Origin: Boesenbergia rotunda | Lineage: Eukaryota; Streptophyta; Magnoliopsida; Zingiberales; Zingiberaceae | DNA length: 64,000 bases | Reading direction: 5' to 3' | Assembly: GCA_024364735.1 (NCBI GenBank) | Contig: JAGFNQ010009450.1 | Span: 1-64,000 of the forward strand | Part shown: positions 1-11,802 of the stretch, piece after piece | How the letters are laid out: every line of letters starts with the position of its first letter | Numbering within the stretch: the first letter of the stretch is position 1 | The notes under the pieces: generated by a model | Databases searched by the model: none | What the model was told of the DNA's origin: nothing | The model's input: the letters and a program-made list of their open reading frames with translations, nothing else | Program-made: the position numbers and the translations under genes

Positions 1-841
1 TTGCCCCATTCCCTTCACCACCTTATACCCACTTGGTTCAGGACACGGTCTATTTGTGTCAGTCCCCACTAGGCTGACTACGTCACACCTAGCCCAAGTA
101 ATGTCTTTCTCGTCCTTTGGATTTCTAATTACTCTCATGTATTTAAGAGACTCGCACTCTAAACATGATATGCTCTGGCCAGAGGCTTTGAGTAACAATC
201 CGACGATAGGCCTGGGTATACATCTCCTCGCAAGGAGTGGTGAATCCTTTGTAGGCTGTTCAAACATCTTCGGGCACTTCGGCTTATACCCAATCATCCT
301 GGGTCCACACCTCCTTGGAGATGCTTGCTTAAGATGTTAAAGTATAAGTCTCCATGACCAAGATGACTTGAACACCGCAAGTCAAAGGAACATCGCACTT
401 AAGCCGCAGTAAGAACTTCATTGACATATCTATATAGATACCATATGAAGTCTTACAGCTAGTCACTCCAATGAACTAGTTCCCTTAACTAGCATCCATG
501 TTTATCTCCGGACATCCCAATGTCACCAGCCAGTGAGAATCAGCTGATTAGAGAATAACCCATGCTAGTCTCAACAGAATTGATAGTGTCCGTTTTATCA
601 ATTCATCGACTAGGGATATTTTCAATACTTCACATTTGCACATTTAGAGATAATCACTAGTTGTGATCCCATCACAAATTCTCTTATGCTGTGAGTTGTA
701 TTGCGGACATTCAGTAGATGAGTTTAAGATCCCAATCAAATACACAACATGTATACTCAAATAGTGAATTATCATTTATTAAAATAAATGTTTACAATCA
801 TAAGGCGATTGCCTTAGGACACTTCTCTCATATCACTAACA
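1..841 (-). repeat. 3' LTR of element A, cut by window edge
   Basis: Matches 7727-8570 base for base except for about 12 substitutions or short indels. Its inner end is TGTTAGTGATATG on the minus strand, directly after the polypurine tract. About 1.6 kb of this LTR lies outside the window. Confidence 0.93.
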
Positions 842-857
842 AACTCCCACTTGGCCT
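842..857 (-). other. Polypurine tract of element A
   Basis: The minus-strand run GGCCAAGTGGGAGTT lies between the RNase H stop codon and the 3' LTR. The same tract stands at 43483-43496 in element B. Confidence 0.75.
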
Positions 858-2313
858 AATGCCAATCGCTACGGTATCCAATACCACAGGCTCTAACATG
901 ACCCTCAAACTTGCTCTGAGGTAAGGCCTTAGTTAAAGGATCCGCTAAATTCCTTTCAGTGGGAATTTTCTCAATTTGTATGTCATTCCTACTTATAATC
1001 TCTCTGATCAGATGATAGCGGCGAAGCACGTGTTTGGATCGCTGATGAGACCTTGGTTCCTTTGTTTGTGCAATAGCTCCATTGTTGTCGCAGTAAACCG
1101 GCACTGCTTCATCAATGGTTGGAACCACACCAAGTTCGGAGACAAACTTCTTGATCCAGACTGCTTCCTTTGCTGCTTCCGAAGCTGCGATATATTCCGC
1201 TTCCGTGGTAGAATCCGCTACGGTGTCTTGTTTGGAACTTTTCCAACTTACTGCGCCTCCATTCAAAGTAAATACGTATCCAGACTGAGATTTGGAGTCA
1301 TCCTTATCTGTCTGGAAACTGGCATCTGTATACCCACGTATTACCATATCTCCTTCTCCATATATTAGGAACACATCCTTAGTTCTTCTTAAGTACTTAA
1401 GGATTGTCTTAACAGCCGCCCAATGATCCATTCCTGGATCCGACTGGTATCTGCTTGTGACGCTCAAAGCATCGATACATCGGGCCTTGTACATAACATA
1501 GCATACATGATAGATCCTATTGCGGATGCATAAGGTACCTTATTCATGGCAAATCCTCTCGTCTTCTGTGCACAGACACATAGTCTTTGAAAGGTTGATC
1601 CCATGCCTGATGGGAAGGTAACCTTTCTTGGATTCCGACATGCTAAACCTTTTAGCACTCGGTCTATATATGTAGACTGCGAAAGACCAAGCAACCGTTT
1701 TGATCTATCTCTATAGATTCTAATCCTAAGGATATAGGTTGCTTCTCCCAAGTCTTTCATGGAGAAAGTTTTGGACAACCAAATTTTAACTGTCTGTAAA
1801 ACTGATATATCGTTTCCTATAAGTAATATGTCATCGACTTATAATACTAGGAATACGACTGCACTCCCACTAACCTTCTAGTACACACAAGGTTCGTCAG
1901 GATTTTGTGAGAAATCAAACTCTTTGATTGTCTCATCAAAACGGATATTCCAGCTCCTTGATGCTTGCTTCAGTCCATATATGGATCGTCGAAGTTTGCA
2001 TACTTTGGTTTTATCAACCGATGTGAAACTTCAGGTTGTATCATGTATACATCCTCAAGCAGGTTTCCATTAAAGAAAGATGTTTTCACATCCATTTGTC
2101 ATATCTCATAATCATAATGAGCTGCTATGGCTAGGAGCATCCGAATGGATTTAAGCATAGCTACTGGCGAATAGGTTTCGTCATAATCAATTCCTTGTTT
2201 CTGAGGATATCCCTTTGCCACTAATCTAGCCTTAAGGTAACAACATTACCTCCATGTCGGTTTTCTTCTTGAAAACCCACTTGCACCCTATGGGCTTAAT
2301 CCCTTCAGGTGGG
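856..2313 (-). pseudogene. Element A reverse transcriptase and RNase H, broken
   Basis: The RNase H domain is open at 1494-856 (about 212 residues) with the copia signature region DSTTEAEYIAASEAAKEAVW and the C-terminal ADPLTKALP motif. Upstream, 1778-1464 keeps the KTFSMKDLGEATYILRIRI segment and RT continues with breaks to about 2313. The catalytic YVDD box near 1830-1841 has its tyrosine codon changed to TAA (plus-strand TTA at 1839-1841), so no full RT can be made. The homologous frame in element B is intact here. Frameshifts near 1490 and in 1780-2310 separate the pieces. Confidence 0.9.
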
Positions 2314-3500
2314 TTAACCAAGTCCCATACTTGGTTTTTCGTACATGGAATCCATTTCCGACTTCATGGCCTTAAGCCATTTGTCCCTTTCTGAACTTTT
2401 CAGAACATCTTCATAACTGATAGGTTCATCATCGCTTATGAGTAACACGTCGTTCGATTCACTTATGAGAAATCCGTATCTCTCTGGAATATTGCGTGTC
2501 CTATCAGATCTACGAAGAGGTGGTGTAGTTTTAGGTTTAACTGATAGCTCATCATTATGAGGTATTGGTTGTGGGTCTAGACTAGGTGTCTCTGTAATTT
2601 CTATTGGAGTTTCTTGAATTTCATCAAGTTCAATGTCACTCCCACTGTTTTCTTGTAAAAGAAATTCTTTTTCCAGAAATACAACATGCCTTGAAACAAA
2701 CACCTTTTGTTCCAAGGGATGATAGAATTGGTAACCCTTCGTTTCCTTAAGGTATCCAATAAATAGGCATTTATCAGACTTAGCATCCAATTTGTCTGAT
2801 ATAGTCCGCTTCACATAAGCCGGACAACCCCCATATCTTAAGGTGAGTTAAGTGGGGTTTCTTACTATTCCATGTCTCATATGGAGTAGTGGAGACTACC
2901 TTGGTCGGGACTCTGTTTAGCAAGTAAACAGCTGTCTTAAGTGCATAGCCCCAAAAGGATTTTGGAAGAGTTGCATGATTCATCATAGACCTAACCATGT
3001 CCATCAAGGTTCGGTTGCGCCTCTCAGATACACCATTATGCTGTGGTGTATACGGCGGAGTCCATTGGGACAATATCCCATTGTCCCTAAGATAATTTTG
3101 AAACTCTTGACTCAAGTATTCACCACCTCGATCGGATCGAAGTATCTTAATACTTTTGCCAAGCTGTTTCTCTACTTCATTTCTGAACTCTTTGAATTTC
3201 TCAAAGGCTTCAGATTTGTGTTTCATCAAGAACACATACCCGAATCGTGAATGATCATCGATAAAGGTGATGAAGTAGCTATAGCCTCCTTGTGCAAGAG
3301 TTGACATTGGTCCACATACATCAGTATGTATTAGACCCAAGCAATTCTCCCACTAGATTACCTTTTCCGGAAAAGGGTAATTTAGTCATCTTGCCTTTTA
3401 AGCATGATTCGCATGTATCAAATGAATCGGGTTCAAATGATTCTAAAATTCCACATCGGTGTAATTCGGTCATGCGTTTCTTACTTACATGGCCAAGACG
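2314..3500 (-). pseudogene. Element A integrase, frameshifted
   Basis: The 3340-2780 segment carries the integrase core with all three acidic residues in recognisable contexts: HTDVCGP, SDRGGEY and VSERRNRT. A frameshift near 2815-2830 splits it from the C-terminal GYLKETKGYQFY part and the linker into RT (2814-2314), which ends in RDKWLKAMKSEMDSM, the start of copia RT. The zinc-binding N-terminal part above 3340 is present only as broken frames. Known role of the family: joins element cDNA to host DNA. Confidence 0.88.
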
Positions 3501-3752
3501 GCAATGTCAAGTGTAGGAGTCTATTCGATTATCTATTCGAGCACGTTTGTTGCTAACTTCGATATTGAAAACGTCACCGGATAAATCTAACGTGTAGATA
3601 CCATTGCACAAAGTTTCATTCCCATAAAGAACGCCATTTAAAGTTATGTAACAACAATTGTTACTAAAAGTTAAATGATAACCCTATTCATTCAAACATG
3701 AAATAGATACAATGTTCTTTATTAATGAAGGAACTAAATAACAATTATCCAA

Positions 3753-4402
3753 TTATAAGACACGTCCAGTAGGGAGCTTTAGCAAATATGTTCCGATGGC
3801 AACAGCAGCAATCTTTGCTCCATTTCCAACTCGCAAATTTGCTTCTCCCTTGACGAGTCTTCTTCTATTTCTTAGCCCCAGTATGTCATTACATATATGT
3901 GAGCTACACCAAGTATCAAGTACCCAGGTATTTGAGGAAATAGAGTGACATTCAATTACGAAGATGCCTGAAGAGGATGGGGCATCGGATGCCTTATTCT
4001 TCAAGGACTCAAAATAAACCTTGCAGTTTCTTCGCCAGTGACCCTTCTTGCCACAGTGATGGTGAGTGCCTTTTGGGGTCTTTTCAGTCTTTTTGGCCTT
4101 TTTCTTCTTTTCCTTATTCTGTTCTTTGGCCTTCCTCTTAGAACCTTTCTTCGAGGAACCAACTAACAGTACCGTCTTCTGATCCTGCTTCACAGAAGGC
4201 TCTACAGTCTTCATCAGGTTGAGCAACTCAGGAAACTGGTCTGGAGTTGTATTTTCAGGAGGACGGTTGGGAAGTTGATCTTCAAGGACATAAGCAAGCT
4301 TTTCTGCCTTGAGGACTATCCTCAGGTTTCGAAGCCAGTCCATGAAGTTTGCCCAGTCAGTTTATTGGTGTCCAAAACGGAACGCAAATTCAGAGAAGAC
4401 AT
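3753..4402 (-). pseudogene. Element A gag and protease, internally deleted
   Basis: A minus-strand ATG at 4402 opens a gag N-terminus that shifts frame after about 20 codons into the 4343-3753 frame (DWLRNLRIVLKAEKLAYVLE). Compared with gag of element G, the central helical region of roughly 150 residues is missing. A zinc knuckle follows, lacking its first cysteine (HHCGKKGHWRRNC). The protease site reads WVLDTWCSSHIC, so the catalytic D-S/T-G is DTW. All three changes point to a non-functional product. Confidence 0.82.
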
Positions 4403-6103
4403 GATCGAGTGATTATCCTAGAAATACAAATTGAGCTTATGTGAGAAGAATGATTAAAGAATGTATCAACATACATTAATAAAATCCTATTTATTTTTCG
4501 AATTGAATAACCCTTTTTATCAATTCGGGAGATCGTAGGAACATCTCCAAATAGGTTGATATCCAACCATAGATAAGAACAACCATGACTGTGGCCATCA
4601 AGTTATTCTTAACTATGAAGGTAGGTAATTATACCGATTACATATCACATATATGTAACTATCACTTTATGCTATCAACTAATTGAATGTTTGCATAAAT
4701 CATTGGGTTGTTAACTCATTAACAAGTATGCAACATTATACATAGCACCCAACTGCACCTCTCTTTACATCGACCTTGGTTGTGGCACAACAAATCGATG
4801 CTCCAAGCTTAAGGCTGACCCATTAATTAAGAAATAGTTTTAATATAGTTGGAGCTCATTCAACCGTTTAGTCAGGCTTGGATGTGTCCAACAACCAAAA
4901 CTAAGGATTGACCTCTGACTCCAACTATATTATTCATAAACTAATTCCATGGTTTGAACATGTTGAGGTTCAAGCCGGGCATGGATGTGTCCATCAACCC
5001 CAAACAAGAAACAAAACTCCGATTCTAACCATATTAATGGAAGGTGTTGGCCTTAATATTTTGTAAGGGGTTTGGGTCTCATCCTTTCTTTTCTAAGCAC
5101 ATTCATGACATTATGTCATGACTAACGATTTCCTTAATAAAGTATGTATGTGACTTAATTTATCAAGTCTCATTAATTGAATTAGGAACCGGATTTCCTA
5201 ATTCTAATTTCATACTTTATTTAAGGAATTGTTTTGGGAAACAATTTCCTAAATTGTCATAATCAATTTCGGAAATAATATGTTTTAAGACTTTGATTTC
5301 TCTAAATCAAATCTTATTAAATTAAGAGACAAATCCCTTAATTTAACCATATATTATTTTCATGAAAATCTCATTTAAGAAACTCTATAGGAAACCATTT
5401 TCCTAATTAATTTTGGAGACAACAATATGTAAGAGCATCACCTCTTAAACATATTTAATTCATGGATTTAATTAATTACAACAAATCGTTTTCTAAGGGT
5501 GGCTCCCCGAGGCTCAGATATCCAAAGAAAAGTAATTTGTTGTAAATCCAATTTGGACGGCTCCCCGAGGCTCAATCCAAATCAAACATGACAATTTCAT
5601 TTAAAATTGGGAAATTAAATTACAACAACTAACTTTAAATTGGACGGCTCCCCGAGGCTCAATCCAAAATAAAGAATTTTGTTGTCAATTTAAAAACCAA
5701 TTCAAATTTAATTGTCAATTAACTGTCCATAAATTTGTCTAGACTTTCTTAAAAGAAAGTGCCCAAAATTGCGAGATTTCATAAATTGGTTTTCAGAATA
5801 ATTGTAAGTTTCTGGTACAAAGAAAACTTACATATTTCCAAAATTGGAATATTTCTAAAATAGAAAATTTTCCAAAATTGGAAAGTTTCCAAAGATGGGA
5901 AGTTTTCACAATTATTATAAAATTTCAGAAATTAGAAAATTTCAAAAGTTTGCGAAATTTCATGAGGACTTCCAAACTTAGAAATTCCTAAATCTAAAAT
6001 TTATTATAATTTGAAAGTTTCCATGATTGAAAAATTTTTCCAAAATTGAGATCATGACAAAGTTTTCCGCAAAACAATTATATGATTATATCGAACACTA
6101 ACC
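4403..6103 (-). other. Long AT-rich leader of element A with GGCTCCCCGAGGCTC repeats
   Basis: These 1.7 kb lie between the primer site and gag and hold no supported gene. Three copies of GGCTCCCCGAGGCTC stand at about 5502-5660; two of them are enclosed by TTGGA and TCCAA arms. From about 5820 to 6060 there are many short variants of TTGGAAATTTTCC. An untranslated leader of this length is unusual for copia. Confidence 0.6.
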
Positions 6104-6116
6104 GGCTCTGATACCA
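6104..6116 (-). other. Primer-binding site of element A
   Basis: The minus strand reads TGGTATCAGAGCC one base inside the LTR edge, complementary to the 3' end of initiator methionine tRNA as in many plant copia elements. Confidence 0.92.
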
Positions 6117-6960
6117 CTGTTGGGACCCGGTGCATGTTGACAAGGATACGGGTTCGTAAAATTCTAAATTTTTACGTGCAGCGGAAGAATTAGCATAAAA
6201 TAATTTCTCAAATTATTCTAACCACGTATCTAGCATGCAACCTTATGGTGTGTGGACATGATAATAAAATAAAACTTTGTGGAAAAGTAAACTAATTTAC
6301 TTAGTACCTCGCGTAACTCGAAGTAAGGGACGAGATCCAACCGTAGCGTCCCTTGGAAGCTTCGCCTCTATTTGCGTCCACGCCGAGTTCTCTTCGGGAT
6401 GACTTCACAAAGTCACGAGTTTTGTGCCGACGAGAACTACTAGATTCTCTAAAGGCACAACTGGAAGATCAAGAGAGAAGAAAGGAAACTAACCACCAAG
6501 AATCGGAATCTAAATTCCGGGAAGGTAGGAGATGCGATCCGCTTCTTCTTCTTCTTCTTCGGTTCCTTCTTGATGGAAGCTTGCGTCGGCCCTAGGAGGA
6601 GGAAGCGCCGGCCCTAGGTGGAGGAAGCTTGGGCGCCGGCCCTAGGATTAGGGATGTGGGCGCCGACCCTAAGGGGAAGGGAGAAGGAGAGAATAAGAGA
6701 GAGAGAGGGAGAGAATTAATCTCTTAATTACTCTATTGATTGGAATTCAAGGTTTGCCTTTGGTTCCTTTATATAGTAGTCTCTCCCTTGCCAAGTCTCC
6801 CTCTTAACAGAATTTTCATAAGAAATTTATCCTATAAATTCTCTTATGAATTATTCTGTTTAAGCCAAGTTTTATTATAACTAACTTTATAATAAAACAA
6901 ATACTTCTCTCTTTTAATTATGGAATAAATTTTCATAAAATTTATTATAAATTTTCTCAT

Positions 6961-7265
6961 CATGGAAAAATCAATTCATAATTGATTTTATAAAATAAAA
7001 TTAAACCATTTAAAGTTTATTTTAATCTCCATAAAAGAATAAATTATTATATAAATTTTTCTTTATCATGGAAAAATCAATTCATAATTGATTTTATAAA
7101 ATAAAATAAACCAATCCATGGTTCATTTTAATTTCCATAAAAAGAATAAATTTATTATATAAATTTTTCTTATCATGGAAAAATCAATTCATAATTGATT
7201 TTATAAAATAAAAATAAACCATTTAAAGTTTATTTTAATTTTCATGAAAACAAATTTATTTATCC
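6961..7265. repeat. Tandem triplication inside the LTR of element A
   Basis: Three units start with CATGGAAAAATCAATTCATA at 6961, 7067 and 7174, a period of 106-107 bp. The same LTR position in element B holds a single related unit. Confidence 0.85.
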
Positions 7266-7672
7266 ATAATTTTTATAAAACAAATCGCACTTGATTTATT
7301 TTATGAATTAAACCAATTAAATTGGTTTCTCCCCTTTGTATTGGCCGGCCAAACCAAAGGGGTTTGGCACCCTCTTTGGCCGGCCAAACCAAGCCGAACC
7401 GATCACGAATTAAACTCATTTAATTCGCCCAATAAGCCTTCAAAAGACTTAGCCATTTTAAGTTTCCGTTGCGCCTCTGATTAACTCAGATTCGACTTAT
7501 TTCTCTTGATTGGAAAATCCAATTTTCAACTCGTTTTAAATCCCTCGGATTACTCGTAGTGCGTGTGACTAAATAGGCTTTCGATTTATGTTGGCCGTCT
7601 ATAATCAACTAATTATAGAACGATCATGAGTGGCACCTAGTAGTACATCATGACCCCCAATTAATCGAAAGA

Positions 7673-8023
7673 TCAACGGTTGACCTCAGAAAGAATTCCG
7701 AAACCCTTCAGCAGCTCTAATGAACCGTGCCCCATTCCCTTCACCACCTTATACCCACTTGGTTCAGGACACGGTCTATTTGTGTCAGTCCCCACTAGGC
7801 TGACTACGTCACACCTAGCCCAAGTAATGTCTTTCTCGTCCTTTGGATTTCTAATTACTCTCATGTATTTAAGAGACTCGCACTCTAAACATGATATGCT
7901 CTGGCCAGAGGCTTTGAGTAACAATCCGACGATAGGCCTGGGTATATATCTCCTCGCAAGGAGCGGTGAATCCTTTGTAGGCTGTTCAAACATCTTCGGG
8001 CATTTCGGCTTATACCCAATCAT
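7673..8023 (-). other. LTR-borne open frame, 116 codons, sense to element A
   Basis: An ATG-initiated frame (start MIGYKPKCPKMFEQ) lies in U3, upstream of the LTR TATA box. The same frame is open in element B at 44046-44468 (140 codons), and the visible part is open in the left LTR copy. The opposite strand is also open over nearly the same stretch. I recognise no domain. It may be chance openness of a stop-poor segment. Confidence 0.35.
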
Positions 8024-8570
8024 CCTGGGTCCACACCTCCTTGGAGATGCTTGCTTAAGATGTTAAAGTATAAGTCTCCATGACCAAGATGACTTGAACA
8101 CCGCAAGTCAAAGGAACATCGCACTTAAGCCGCAGTAAGAACTTCATTGACATATCTATATAGATAACCATATGAAGTCTTATAGCTAGTCACTCCAATG
8201 AACTAGTTCCCTTAACTAGCATCCATGTTTATCTCCGGACATCCCAATGTCACCAGCCAGTGAGAATCAGCTGATTAGAGAATAACCCATGCTAGTCTCA
8301 ACAGAATTGATAGTGTCCGTATTTATCAATTCATTGACTAGGGATATTTTCAATACTTCACATTTGCACATTTAGAGATAATCACTAGTTGTGATCCCAT
8401 CACAAATTCTCTTATGCTGTGAGTTGTATTGCGGACATTCAGTAGACGAGTTTAAGATCCCAATCAAATACACAAGCATGTATACTAAAATAGTGAATTA
8501 TCATTTATTAAAATAAATGTTTACAATCATAAGGCGATTGTCTTAGGACACTTCTCTCATATCACTAACA

Positions 8571-10120
8571 GGTTGCATGCATAGCATGTACACATGAACA
8601 TTATCTATAATTGATTCGTTTAGTCGATATAAAAATTAATCAATTTATTATCTCTGAATTAGAATTAATTGAATTATTAATTAATTCTGAAATATCGAAA
8701 GCTAGAATAGATCAAGATCAAATATGGATTTATTTGATTAAAAAAAAAGTGGAGTTAGTGGTAGCCACCTCTCCTATTCTCTCTTGGAGAATTTGGACAA
8801 CCACAATCATGATGATTCTTAGAGAATTTGAACAGCGACAACCTTTTGATCTTCCTTAGAGGTTACAAGTAGTCATCCTTGGAAAATTCAAATAAGCAAC
8901 CTTCTCCACTTTTCCCTTAAAGTTTTGGCACTCCTCTCCTTGGAAAATTTCGGTAGCCCCTCCCATAGGAACAAGATAGTGATCTTTTTCTCTTTCTTCC
9001 ATCTAAAAAGACTCATCTTCTTGTCATTTCTTCTCCTCTTCAAGAAGGACTGTCACTGCCCATCAACTTGAAAGAATTGGTAGTGTGTTATAAGAGAGAG
9101 TTGATTTTAATATTGCTTCCGAAAACTTAATCGATCCAAGAGGCTACACCTAACAAATCGTGCCATGTTCGTGATTTAGTGCGTGTGGATACCGCTAGAG
9201 GAGTCACACGTGAAACTCTCATTTGGTTGTGATTTTGTTCACGTTCGTCAAGGACTACAAGGTATGTTTCATTTCATGTTATTTTGTTTAAAAAACTATA
9301 TGTACCAACTACCATGAAGTGATCTATGTTTTAGTGGAAAAACTGATATAAATAATTTTATTCTGCTGCTCGGATATTAACAGAGTAAAGGATGGCACAT
9401 GAAGCGAGTCGATGACTTGGTGTATCCAAGGGACTTATAAGCTAAGTTCAGCGGCAAAGTGAAGTTGCAAAAGCAAACTTTTAAGTGAGTTATGAGAGTC
9501 AAAAAAAAACCCTAAAACCTACAATAAGTCAACAGGTGTTAAGTAGAGTTGACAGAAAAAATCAATTGGTAGATTGAAGACATAGGTGATCGCGAAATCA
9601 GTCGACTAGAAATGTAGTTCGTAAATGAAAATGTAGGTCAAGAGTTATTCACTTTCCCCTCTAGCCAATTTGGCCATCATCCTACCAGCCCTAACATAGA
9701 CAATTCAATTGCTAGTTGGATTCATTTAATGAAACACTAATTTTGTTCTAACAATTGTAACAACGAAATGGGGAGCAAGAAAGAAAAAATATATGATGAC
9801 CTCAAACAACAAGGATGAAAAGAAAATGAAGGCAGCAAAAGGAAAGATGATATGACACATAAACTAAGTAGATAGAAGGTTAGAAGCTAGCTTTCAAGTA
9901 AACCTAACTTTAAGTCAAAATAGACATAGAAAGATGAACTTACAGCATCCATCCCTTTTTTCCAGCATAACTTTTACAAGTTAGCACTCAAGAGTGGTGT
10001 ATAAATTCTGTTTTGTTGCCCATGGGTCATCCTTTATAAGCATCTACGAACCTCTTAACAAGCCTTGTATAAGTAAAGTAGGAGCAAATATTATGATTAT
10101 TGAACCATTTGCAATATTAT
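8571..10120. other. Unassigned non-coding DNA, possible old LTR remnant
   Basis: No supported gene. The part 9120-9270, with its run of GTGCGTGTGGATACCGCTAGAGGAGTCACACGTG-like wording, resembles the R/U5 end of a copia LTR, but no primer site follows it. If the exon at 10754-10801 is real, this stretch would be part of its first intron. Confidence 0.3.
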
Positions 10121-10348
10121 TTTGAAGAGATATTTTATTGCCCCTAGGGCGTAGCACAGACGGTAGACGCATAGCAATTCTAGCGTAATGGTCAAGGTCA
10201 ATTCCCGGGAACTAACGACCTGGTGCTTCCCCACCATGCGCCTTTTGGCTGTGTACCTACATTTACCTTCCTCTATATCCGTAGGGCCGGCTCTAGGAGG
10301 CCGCTGATGCAGCGGACCTGCCTTTTTTTTTTGAAGGGATATTTTATT
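10121..10348 (+). repeat. 19-bp target-site duplication pair around the SINE
   Basis: TTTGAAGAGATATTTTATT at 10121-10139 and TTTGAAGGGATATTTTATT at 10330-10348 differ at one base and bracket the SINE. The length and imperfect state are those of target-primed reverse transcription. Confidence 0.9.
10140..10329 (+). mobile_element. tRNA-derived SINE, about 190 bp, T-tailed
   Basis: An A box (TAGCACAGACGG, 10152-10163) and a B box (GGTCAATTCCC, 10196-10206) lie about 33 bases apart, as in the internal RNA polymerase III promoter of tRNA-type SINEs. The body ends in a T-run (10323-10332) that merges with the right copy of the 19-bp target duplication. The 3' T-tail is known from some plant SINE families such as rice p-SINE1. 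There is no coding capacity; movement would depend on a LINE in trans. I cannot name the family without a search. Confidence 0.88.
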
Positions 10349-10753
10349 CCATAAAACAAGGATTCTTTTCCAGATTTATGAAAGAGTCCTTCCAGCTATC
10401 ATTTGAAGGCAATATGGAGACTATTAACAATTGGAATAGGAGTCTCTCTCCCGTGACTGAAACAAACTCGGTGTTACAAAACTCAACCTGTGACTTCACT
10501 TCCCTCATGTGATTAGCCTATGCGTTTCTATTACAAAAGGAAAAAAAATGCCAAAATATTTCCTGAAGGGCGACGGAAGCACAATACGGCGATCCCCAAG
10601 CGCAGATCTTGAACACTCCAGGTCAGCAATATACAGTCAATTAAACTCGAAGAGATCCAAAACCCACAAACGAGATTAAAAATTAGGAAGAAGAAATCAC
10701 CACAAGAAAGCGACCAACGCAGAAAGATAGGACAATAATCAAGGACGTGTCAC

Positions 10754-10801
10754 CTGCTTTCTGAAGGGCGGGGAGTCGTCCAACACCATGAAGACCGCCA
10801 T
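10754..10801 (-). CDS. Candidate first exon of a plant BAR-ArfGAP (AGD/ACAP-type) gene
   Basis: Minus-strand ATG at 10801 opens 16 codons, MAVFMVLDDSPPFRKQ, ending CAG followed by GTGACA, a plausible splice donor. From memory, plant AGD1-AGD4/SFC proteins begin with an LDDSPMFRKQ-like stretch, so I infer the first exon of such a gene; family members act in vesicle traffic and carry BAR, PH, ArfGAP and ankyrin domains. The upstream sequence is GC-rich and free of repeats, as a 5' UTR would be, and downstream is T-rich like an intron. No second exon is visible; the intron would contain the SINE and element A. It may instead be a gene fragment or a chance match. Confidence 0.42.
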
Positions 10802-11802
10802 CGTCCGATCCGACTGCGTTGCTTCCTCTCGAATCAGATCAGGAGATCGCCGAAAATTTGAACAGTAGTTTGGCAGGTGGATCGGCCGACCTCCGCGTAG
10901 TACCCGGATTACTTGATTATTTTTTCCGCATTCTGATTCATCCCTAACTTCGGAAATGTTAGTATACCGCTCCGCGGCGTCGACCGATCTGTTGGGTGAT
11001 GGATGCCCGATAGGGACACTATCGTACAGCGCAGCTTGATGGTTATTTGGGATATACCAAATAGTCGGTTTAACTTTAAATATCTAAAACTATTTTGGAG
11101 CCGTCAATTACGATTCGATTTATATAATTGGCGATGATTTAAAATTATTATTATTTTATTTTAAAAACATATTTTATATATATATATATAAAAAATTGTC
11201 TAATTCATTTATAATAAAGAGAATCCTAATAATTCGTTTATTTTTTTACCCTTATGATATGAAGCGTGTTATTATTCATTTTCATTTTCTATTCCGTAGT
11301 GTTAATTTTTTTTCTATTCCGTAGTGTTAATTTTTTTTATATATTAAAATTTTCTACTTAGCCATCTTAAATTATAAATTTCTTGTATTCTTTTTATAGC
11401 TTTCATATAATAATCAAATACTACTTGTTCTTTTAAAAAATTAAAAGATAATAAATCATCTTTCATCTAATATATTACCTCCGAAATTAAATATCTAATA
11501 ATAATTAACACTAAGGAAACTAAAAAATTTTTTACTATGGATGAAAAAAAAAGTAAGTCTTATGTGACCATCATCAAAAATATCGAAATCCAATTCAATA
11601 TCTTTTTCACTAAAAAAATGATAAAATAATTCTCAAATTTTAGCATGGAAGTTGAACATCCTTCGTGAACTCTTTTGTCAATTCTCTTAATAAAAGTTAT
11701 ATTTTTATAAATTTTAAATTATTACTAGTATTAATATTTTATATTTCAGATATATTAAATTCTAACCTATATTTTAAATATAATCTTTAGAAATATTATA
11801 TA
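10802..11802 (-). other. Possible 5' UTR and promoter, then AT-rich spacer
   Basis: From 10802 to about 11040 the DNA is GC-rich with no repeat signature and fits a 5' UTR of the minus-strand exon. From 11040 to 11802 it is strongly AT-rich, with a TATATATATATA run near 11177 and a small tandem copy of TCTATTCCGTAGTGTTAAT near 11288-11330. No other gene is seen. Confidence 0.3.

Larger units (their letters stand above)
1..8570 (-). mobile_element. Ty1/copia element A, nearly complete, defective
   Basis: Reading the minus strand, the order is 5' LTR (8570-6118), iMet-type primer site, long leader, gag, protease, integrase, reverse transcriptase, RNase H, polypurine tract, and a 3' LTR that runs off the window start. 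Integrase before RT is the Ty1/copia order. The visible 841 bases of the 3' LTR differ from the matching part of the 5' LTR at about 12 sites (about 98.6 percent identity by eye), so insertion is fairly recent, yet the coding region has an internal gag deletion, several frameshifts and stops. The element has the same family as B at 42075-45782. The right flank after 8570 begins GGTTG; the left flank is outside the window, so a target duplication cannot be checked. Confidence 0.93.
6118..8570 (-). repeat. 5' LTR of element A (2453 bp)
   Basis: On the plus strand it begins TGTTGGGACC and ends CACTAACA, giving TG/CA termini. A TATA box (TATATAAAGG, minus strand) lies at 6766-6775. It contains a roughly 106-bp tandem triplication at 6961-7260 that the B-family LTR has only once, which accounts for much of the length difference from B (2286 bp). 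A segment open on both strands lies at 7673-8066. Confidence 0.92.

Noticed and set aside
8611..8859. 82-codon plus-strand frame beside element A
   Set aside because: AT-rich, isoleucine-rich translation with no recognisable motif and no context; most likely chance.
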